Origin: JAYZVT01 sp050248375
Lineage (GTDB): Bacteria > Pseudomonadota > Alphaproteobacteria > Rhizobiales > Methyloligellaceae
Assembly: GCA_050248375.1 (NCBI GenBank)
Contig: JBFWSL010000030.1
Coordinates: 1-21,497 of the forward strand
Length of the DNA stretch: 21,497 nt
Direction: 5' to 3'
The notes beneath the pieces are model-generated. The model made no database searches. It saw nothing but the letters and a program-made list of their open reading frames with translations, and was not told the DNA's origin. A program made the position numbers and the translations under genes. Every line of letters starts with the position of its first letter. Positions within the stretch are counted from its first letter, which is position 1. Below, one piece after another: positions 15,709-21,497 of the stretch.

Positions 15709-15764
15709 ACACATCCAGGTTGGCGGCGTCCAGCGCGTGGGTCTGGATGAACTCGCGGCGCGGC
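15709..15764 (-). repeat. Displaced duplicate of the gyrB 3' end (direct repeat, copy 2)
   Basis: 56 bp identical, base for base, to 16279-16334. Read on the minus strand it encodes the GyrB C-terminus RREFIQTHALDAANLDV and then stops on TGA rather than the TAG of the intact gene. Identity ends at the first base of the stop codon. No start codon or upstream gyrB sequence accompanies it, so it is a non-functional gene end. It lies 4 bp beyond the hicB stop. Confidence 0.97.
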
Positions 15765-15768
15765 GCCG

Positions 15769-16056
15769 TCAAATCGCCTCTCCGGCATGGGCTTTCAGAG
15801 GCACCGCAGCGACAACCGCGCCTTCCGCCTGCAGACTGAAATCCGGATCGTCGCTGAGAGCATCCAGGCTGCGGGGATACGGAAACCGGGCGCCCGTCCT
15901 CTGTTCCCAATCCTCTGCCGCGAAAGCCAGCGCATCCGCGGCTTCATGTAACGCCTCGTCCAGGCTCGGGGCGGACGCGATTACTCCTGGAACATCGGGG
16001 AAACTGACGCCGTAGGCGGAGCCGCGTTCCTTGTGAATGATGGCGATGTAGTGCAT
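15769..16056 (-). CDS. hicB: HicB-type antitoxin, short form without the C-terminal DNA-binding domain
   Basis: 95 residues from ATG 16056, which gives the usual HicB start MHYIAIIHKE with GGGAG just before it (a TTG at 16086 is in frame but less likely). The partial RNase H-like fold is clear: YGVSFPDVPGVIASAPSLDEAL and the ending GAVVAAVPL. Longer HicB proteins continue after this point with a ribbon-helix-helix or HTH domain that binds the operator; here the chain stops after LKAHAGEAI. The stop is 4 bp from the duplicated gyrB segment, so the gene may have been cut at that joint, although naturally short HicB-like proteins exist. It starts 14 nt after the hicA stop. Expected role: binds and blocks HicA. 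Confidence 0.85.
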   Translation of the reverse strand: MHYIAIIHKERGSAYGVSFPDVPGVIASAPSLDEALHEAADALAFAAEDWEQRTGARFPYPRSLDALSDDPDFSLQAEGAVVAAVPLKAHAGEAI

Positions 16057-16070
16057 CTCCCGCCTGGTCC

Positions 16071-16265
16071 TCAATCCTTCTCCCAACCGGCCTGGCGATA
16101 TATGGCAAGCACCGTGCCCCCGGGAATGTCCCTGCGAGGATGAGGCACAACGACTACGCGCCGCAAGTCCCGATGAACGAATTTATGGTGCGAGCCTCGG
16201 ACCGAAACCAACTCGAACCCGCTCTTCTCGAGACGCCGGATGATGTCGCGGCTGTCCCTCGGCAC
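16071..16265 (-). CDS. hicA: HicA-type mRNA interferase toxin
   Basis: 64 residues, full length for HicA. The dsRBD-like fold is recognisable: SRDIIRRLEKSGFELVSVRG, catalytic His26 in RGSHHKF, and the family ending RRDIPGGTVLAIYRQAGW. In relatives HicA cleaves mRNA during translation and is neutralised by HicB. The start is a GTG at 16265, 11 nt after the gyrB TAG, with GGCGAGG immediately before it, so ribosomes finishing gyrB could reinitiate here. No separate promoter is evident in these 11 nt; a promoter inside gyrB cannot be excluded. The gene lies wholly between the two copies of the gyrB 3'-end repeat. All expected residues of an active toxin are present. Confidence 0.92.
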   Translation of the reverse strand: MPRDSRDIIRRLEKSGFELVSVRGSHHKFVHRDLRRVVVVPHPRRDIPGGTVLAIYRQAGWEKD

Positions 16266-16276
16266 CCTCGCCAGCC

Positions 16277-18718
<2,442 letters not shown>

Positions 18719-18756
18719 TCGTTTACCCGCTGCTTTTGGTGAGATTCGCTACAAAA

Positions 18757-18765
18757 AATATAGCA
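18757..18765 (-). promoter_or_regulatory. Possible extended -10 promoter for gyrB
   Basis: On the minus strand the recF-gyrB gap contains TGCTATATT, an extended -10 element, about 40 nt before the gyrB ATG in an otherwise rare AT-rich patch. No good -35 box was found at the right distance, which extended -10 promoters can tolerate. gyrB may also be read through from recF. Confidence 0.4.
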
Positions 18766-18770
18766 CTTTC

Positions 18771-19907
18771 TCACCCCCGGACGCCACCGTCCTCAACGGT
18801 CAGGAAGCGCGCGGAAGGCCGCAGCGGAGCGAACAGCTCGGGGTCCGTGCCGGTCATCCAGGTCTGGCTGGAAAGGGCGGAAATCTCCCGAAAAAGCGCC
18901 TCCCGCCGGGCGGCGTCCAGATGGGCGGCGATCTCGTCCAGCAGCAGAACGGGGGCGGTGCCGCCGAAGCTGTCCGCCACCAGCGCCGCCTGGGCCAGCA
19001 CAAGGCCGGTGAGCAGCGCTTTCTGCTCGCCGGTGGAGCAACTCCGCGCGGGCTGGGACTTGGGTCCGTGGCCCACCACGAGGTCGCTGCGATGGGGTCC
19101 GGAGAGCGCCCTGCCCGCGGCCCGGTCGCGCTCGCGCCCACGGGCCAGGTCGCCGAGAAAGACGTCCTCGACATCCACCGCCGCCTCGCGGGAGAGCCGC
19201 GTCTCCAACTCGCCCTCCAGCATCAGGGTCGCCCAGGGAAAGGCCGAGGCCTGCGAGGCGCGGGCCTCGACAAGACGCTTCAGGCGTTCCACCGTGTGCA
19301 GGCGCGCCGCGGCGACGGCGACGCCCGCCTCCGCCATCTCGAGCTCGAAGGCCTCCAGCAGGCCGGCGTCCAGCCGGTCCTCCTCCAGCGCCCGGTTGCG
19401 CTGGCGCATGGCGCGCTCGTAACGCGACAGGGAATTGGCGTGCGCCCCGTCGAGGCTCTGGACCAGCCGGTCCAGGAAGCGGCGGCGATCGCCGGCCGGG
19501 CCGGTGAACAGCCCGTCATTGGCCGGGGTCAGCCAGAGCATGCGGGTGTATTCGGCGAGCGCGCCCGGGCGGGTGGAATGGCCGTCGATGCGCACGCTGC
19601 GGGTCGCGGCCCCCGAGGCCGGATCGAAACCGGTGCCGATGTCGTGCGGGCCCGACGGCGTCTCGAGGCGCGCGGCCACCGCCCACCCGCCGGGCGCGCC
19701 GTTGCGCACCAGTTCGGCATAGGGCACGCGGCGAAGCCCCTGCCCCGGAGCGAGCAGCGACAGCGCTTCCATGAGGTTGGTCTTGCCGGCGCCGTTGGAC
19801 CCGGTCAGCACCATCGGGCGCGGGTCGAGGTCCAGAGCAAGCGAGGCGTAGTTGCGGAAATCGGTGAGCCGCAGGCGCCCGGCCCACATGCCAGGAGAAG
19901 CGGCCAT
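18771..19907 (-). CDS. recF: DNA replication/repair protein RecF
   Basis: 378 residues from ATG 19907; ATG 19889 (MWAGRLRLTDFRNY) is a plausible shorter start. SMC-like ATPase: RLTDFRNYASL (13-23), Walker A TGSNGAGKT (35-43), the coiled region with RFLDRLVQSLDGAHANSL, ABC signature CSTGEQKALL and Walker B PVLLLDEIAAHLD near residue 320. It loads RecA at single-strand gaps together with RecO and RecR. The frame is open upstream to 20009, but that stretch runs through a palindromic repeat and a hairpin and is not coding. The position dnaN-recF-gyrB is the standard bacterial order. A perfect hairpin lies 14 nt before the start codon. Confidence 0.96.
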   Translation of the reverse strand: MAASPGMWAGRLRLTDFRNYASLALDLDPRPMVLTGSNGAGKTNLMEALSLLAPGQGLRRVPYAELVRNGAPGGWAVAARLETPSGPHDIGTGFDPASGAATRSVRIDGHSTRPGALAEYTRMLWLTPANDGLFTGPAGDRRRFLDRLVQSLDGAHANSLSRYERAMRQRNRALEEDRLDAGLLEAFELEMAEAGVAVAAARLHTVERLKRLVEARASQASAFPWATLMLEGELETRLSREAAVDVEDVFLGDLARGRERDRAAGRALSGPHRSDLVVGHGPKSQPARSCSTGEQKALLTGLVLAQAALVADSFGGTAPVLLLDEIAAHLDAARREALFREISALSSQTWMTGTDPELFAPLRPSARFLTVEDGGVRG

Positions 19908-19921
19908 GGCCCGGTCACGAT

Positions 19922-19947
19922 GCGTTTGGGTTCGGCAACCCAAACGC
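19922..19947 (-). promoter_or_regulatory. Perfect hairpin just upstream of recF
   Basis: An 11-bp perfect stem (GCGTTTGGGTT/AACCCAAACGC) with a 4-nt loop. On the minus-strand transcript it ends 14 nt before the recF ATG. No T-run follows, so it is not a classic terminator; it could affect recF ribosome access or the decay of dnaN-recF mRNA. Confidence 0.5.
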
Positions 19948-19973
19948 CTGCTGATCGTGCCCGGTGTCCGCTT

Positions 19974-20026
19974 GAGCGGGCATGGCGCCGCCCGAAAACC
20001 GCTGCGCACTTTCCGGCGTCATGTTC
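19974..20026. repeat. Palindromic repeat, degenerate copy between dnaN and recF
   Basis: Same plan as the repeat at 9983-10031, with imperfect outer arms (GGCATGGCG and CGTCATG). Its core 19992-20023 is a perfect 32-bp direct repeat of 20046-20077, so the two units are tandem with a 54-bp period. Confidence 0.7.
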
Positions 20027-20031
20027 CTGAC

Positions 20032-20080
20032 GGGCATGACGTTGTCCGAAAACCGCTGCGCACTTTCCGGCGTCATGCTC
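20032..20080. repeat. Palindromic repeat abutting the dnaN stop codon
   Basis: Outer arms GCATGACG/CGTCATGC pair perfectly, with an inner imperfect stem (CCGAAAAC/CTTTCCGG region). On the minus strand the junction reads GTG TAG AGCATG, so the dnaN stop codon is contiguous with the repeat edge, as at the PBP gene. It probably forms a 3' stem-loop on dnaN mRNA. Confidence 0.75.
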
Positions 20081-21198
20081 TACACACGCATCGGCATCAG
20101 CACATAGAGCGCGGACTCGTCGCCGTCGTCCCGCACCATGGTCGGGGAGCCCGGGTCCGACAGCATGAAGCGCGCGGTGTCGCTTTCGAGCTGATGGGAG
20201 ATGTCGAGGAGATAGCGGGCATTGAAGCCGATCTCGATGGCGTCGTTGTCATACTCCACCGGCAGTTCCTCGGTGGCGCTGCCGCTGTCGGGATTGTTCA
20301 CCGAGAGGGTCAGCTTGCCCTCGTCGATCTGCAGCTTCACCGCCCTGCCCTTGTCGCTGGACAGCGTGGACACCCGGTCGACCGCGCTGGCGAACTGGGC
20401 GTTGGACACCTGCAGCATCTTGTCGTTGCCTTGCGGAATGACGCGCTGGTAATCGGGGAAGGTGCCGTCGATGAGCTTGGATGTGAGCACCACGTCGCCA
20501 ATGACGAAGCGGATTTTCGACGCGGAGAGGCCGATCTCGATCTCGTCGTCGCTCTCCTCCACCAGCTTGTGCAGCTCCGCCACGGTCTTGCGCGGCACGA
20601 TGATGCCCGGCATGCCCCCGGCCCCCTTGGGCAGCGCCACGTCAACCTGGGCAAGGCGGTGGCCGTCGGTGGCGACGGCGCGCAGGAATTTCGCCTTGCC
20701 GCCGTCGGCCTCGTGCAGGTAGATGCCGTTCAGGTAGTAGCGCGTCTCCTCGGTGGAGATGGCGAAGCGGGACTTCTCGATCAGGCGCCGCAGATCCCTC
20801 GCCGGCATGGCGAAGCTGTGGCTCATCTCCTCGCTGGAGAGATCGGGGAAGTCATCGGGCGGCAGCACCTGCAGCGAGAACCGCGCGGTCCCCGAGGTCA
20901 CCGACAGGCGCGCGCCGTCATCCTCGCGCGCGAGTTCGACCTGGTTGCCCTCCGGCAGCTTGCGGACGATATCGAAGAACATGATGGCCTGCACGGTGGT
21001 GCGGCCTTCCGCGGCCACTTCCGCCTTCACCGTCTCGATGACCTCGATATCGAGGTCCGTGGCGCGCAGGCGTATGACGTTCTTGCCGGTCTCCATGAGC
21101 ACATTGGCGAGGATCGGTATGGTGTTGCGCCGTTCCACCACGCTGGTGACGTGACCGAGCGCCTTGAGCAGCGCACTTCTCTCGATGATCACCCGCAT
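20080..21198 (-). CDS. dnaN: DNA polymerase III beta sliding clamp
   Basis: 372 residues, the usual alphaproteobacterial length, from ATG 21198 with GGGAG about 10 nt upstream. Start MRVIIERSALLKALGHVTSVVERRNTIPILANVL and end YVLMPMRV are clear DnaN landmarks. Three repeated clamp domains are expected; DFPDLSSEEMSHSF, GIYLHEADGGKAKFLRAVATDGHRLAQVD and IDGTFPDYQRVIP are recognisable clamp segments. It forms the ring that tethers polymerases to DNA. The frame extends to 21282 without family support. It lies 175 bp after the dnaA stop and 172 bp before recF; the latter gap is filled by tandem palindromic repeats and a hairpin. Confidence 0.98.
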   Translation of the reverse strand: MRVIIERSALLKALGHVTSVVERRNTIPILANVLMETGKNVIRLRATDLDIEVIETVKAEVAAEGRTTVQAIMFFDIVRKLPEGNQVELAREDDGARLSVTSGTARFSLQVLPPDDFPDLSSEEMSHSFAMPARDLRRLIEKSRFAISTEETRYYLNGIYLHEADGGKAKFLRAVATDGHRLAQVDVALPKGAGGMPGIIVPRKTVAELHKLVEESDDEIEIGLSASKIRFVIGDVVLTSKLIDGTFPDYQRVIPQGNDKMLQVSNAQFASAVDRVSTLSSDKGRAVKLQIDEGKLTLSVNNPDSGSATEELPVEYDNDAIEIGFNARYLLDISHQLESDTARFMLSDPGSPTMVRDDGDESALYVLMPMRV

Positions 21199-21329
21199 TA
21201 CCGGACTCCCAGATACTCCCCCTGCGGCGCCCCGGCCGCCGCGCGGGGCGCGGTGACAGGCCTGCCGGATACGGGGAAACAAAACCGTTGAGCGGGAAAA
21301 GTGGCGCGGACAGAGGCGTTTGGCAAGAG

Positions 21330-21342
21330 CCGGCGAAGCCGG
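21330..21342 (-). terminator. Small hairpin after dnaA
   Basis: CCGGC/GCCGG with a 3-nt loop, 31 bp after the dnaA stop, followed on the minus strand by CTCTTGCC. It is weak. The rest of the 175-bp dnaA-dnaN gap holds GC-rich palindromes and no recognisable DnaA boxes. Confidence 0.25.
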
Positions 21343-21373
21343 ATTCGCCCCCTGCCCGCGGCGCCGGCCCGCC

Positions 21374-21497
21374 TCATTCCCGGATCAGCCGCCTGAGCAG
21401 CTCTACATCTTCCTTCAGGCGGCGGTCGGTCTGCATCAACTGCTCGATCTTGCGGATGGCGTGCAGAACCGTGGTGTGGTCCCGGTTGCCGAAACGG
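21374..21497 (-). CDS. dnaA: Chromosomal replication initiator DnaA (3' end only)
   Basis: Only the last 40 codons are in the window; the gene runs off the right edge. The sequence is DnaA domain IV: RFGNRDHTTVLHAIRKIEQL, containing the DHTTV signature that contacts the DnaA box, and it ends LLRRLIRE before TGA (21376-21374). Same-strand dnaN follows, giving the standard dnaA-dnaN-recF-gyrB order. Confidence 0.96.
   Translation of the reverse strand, partial: RFGNRDHTTVLHAIRKIEQLMQTDRRLKEDVELLRRLIRE

Noticed and set aside
15707..15910. 67-codon minus-strand frame ending in the gyrB-like QTHALDAANLDV
   Set aside because: It reads the hicB region in a different frame and then the duplicated gyrB end. 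There is no good start or ribosome binding site; it is a by-product of the duplication, not a gene.
15769..16265. Transposon or IS origin of the hicAB insert
   Set aside because: There is no transposase and no terminal inverted repeats, and a 56-bp flanking repeat is too long for an ordinary target-site duplication.
19974..20080. CRISPR-like array from the 32-bp direct repeat
   Set aside because: Only two units exist, the 22-bp spacer is itself related repeat sequence, and the unit matches a palindromic intergenic repeat family; no cas genes are present.
21199..21373. Replication origin in the dnaA-dnaN gap
   Set aside because: No DnaA-box-like TTATCCACA motif or AT-rich unwinding region was seen, and in many alphaproteobacteria oriC lies elsewhere.

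Overview
The window is about 21.5 kb of GC-rich DNA from an alphaproteobacterial chromosome. The evidence is the dnaA-dnaN-recF-gyrB block, a RegB/RegA (ActS/ActR, PrrB/PrrA) redox two-component pair, an MmcB-type DNA repair protein, an intracellular PHA depolymerase with PhaR-like operators, and copies of a palindromic repeat whose outer arms read GAGCATG...CATGCTC, a type I recall as common in alphaproteobacterial intergenic DNA. The order or genus cannot be fixed from this sequence alone.

Layout. (1) 1-980: the 5' end of egtB (ergothioneine sulfoxide synthase) on the minus strand, divergent from mmcB. (2) 984-5830: a redox-control region. regB, regA and a hotdog thioesterase run leftward. 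From the same 139-bp intergenic region an ABC-2 exporter (ATPase plus permease) and an SCO/SenC copper-chaperone gene run rightward. SenC next to regA/regB recalls the Rhodobacter reg locus. (3) 5912-9762: phaZ behind a promoter bracketed by two TGC-N3-GCA palindromes, a YgjP-type zinc peptidase, an exported amidohydrolase with a cysteine-rich tail, and a small secreted protein with four evenly spaced CX3C motifs. (4) 9978-15608: a class A penicillin-binding protein, a DUF2269 membrane protein translationally coupled to an SDR-DoxX fusion, and a divergent, unrecognised 502-residue membrane protein. (5) 15637-21497, all minus strand: dnaA (3' end), dnaN, recF, gyrB, then a HicAB toxin-antitoxin pair directly behind gyrB.

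The most notable structure is at the end of gyrB. The last 56 bp of gyrB are perfectly duplicated 570 bp downstream, and the DNA between the two copies holds just hicA and hicB. hicA starts on a GTG 11 nt after the gyrB stop, so the toxin-antitoxin pair probably rides on gyrase transcription. hicB ends four bases from the duplicated segment and lacks the C-terminal DNA-binding domain found in longer HicB proteins. This looks like a small cassette that entered at the gyrB 3' end and rebuilt the gene end, similar to attachment-site use at gene 3' ends, but no integrase is visible.

Other points of interest are the CX3C-X6 periodic secreted protein beside an amidohydrolase with its own cysteine tail, a RegB H-box reading HGLGTP where HELGTP is expected, palindromic repeats that supply the TAG stop codons of both dnaN and the PBP gene, and a dense repeat and hairpin cluster between dnaN and recF. 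No rRNA, tRNA, CRISPR array, transposase or integrase was seen. No intergenic stretch exceeds 300 bases; the longest (9763-10030) holds a hairpin terminator and one palindromic repeat.
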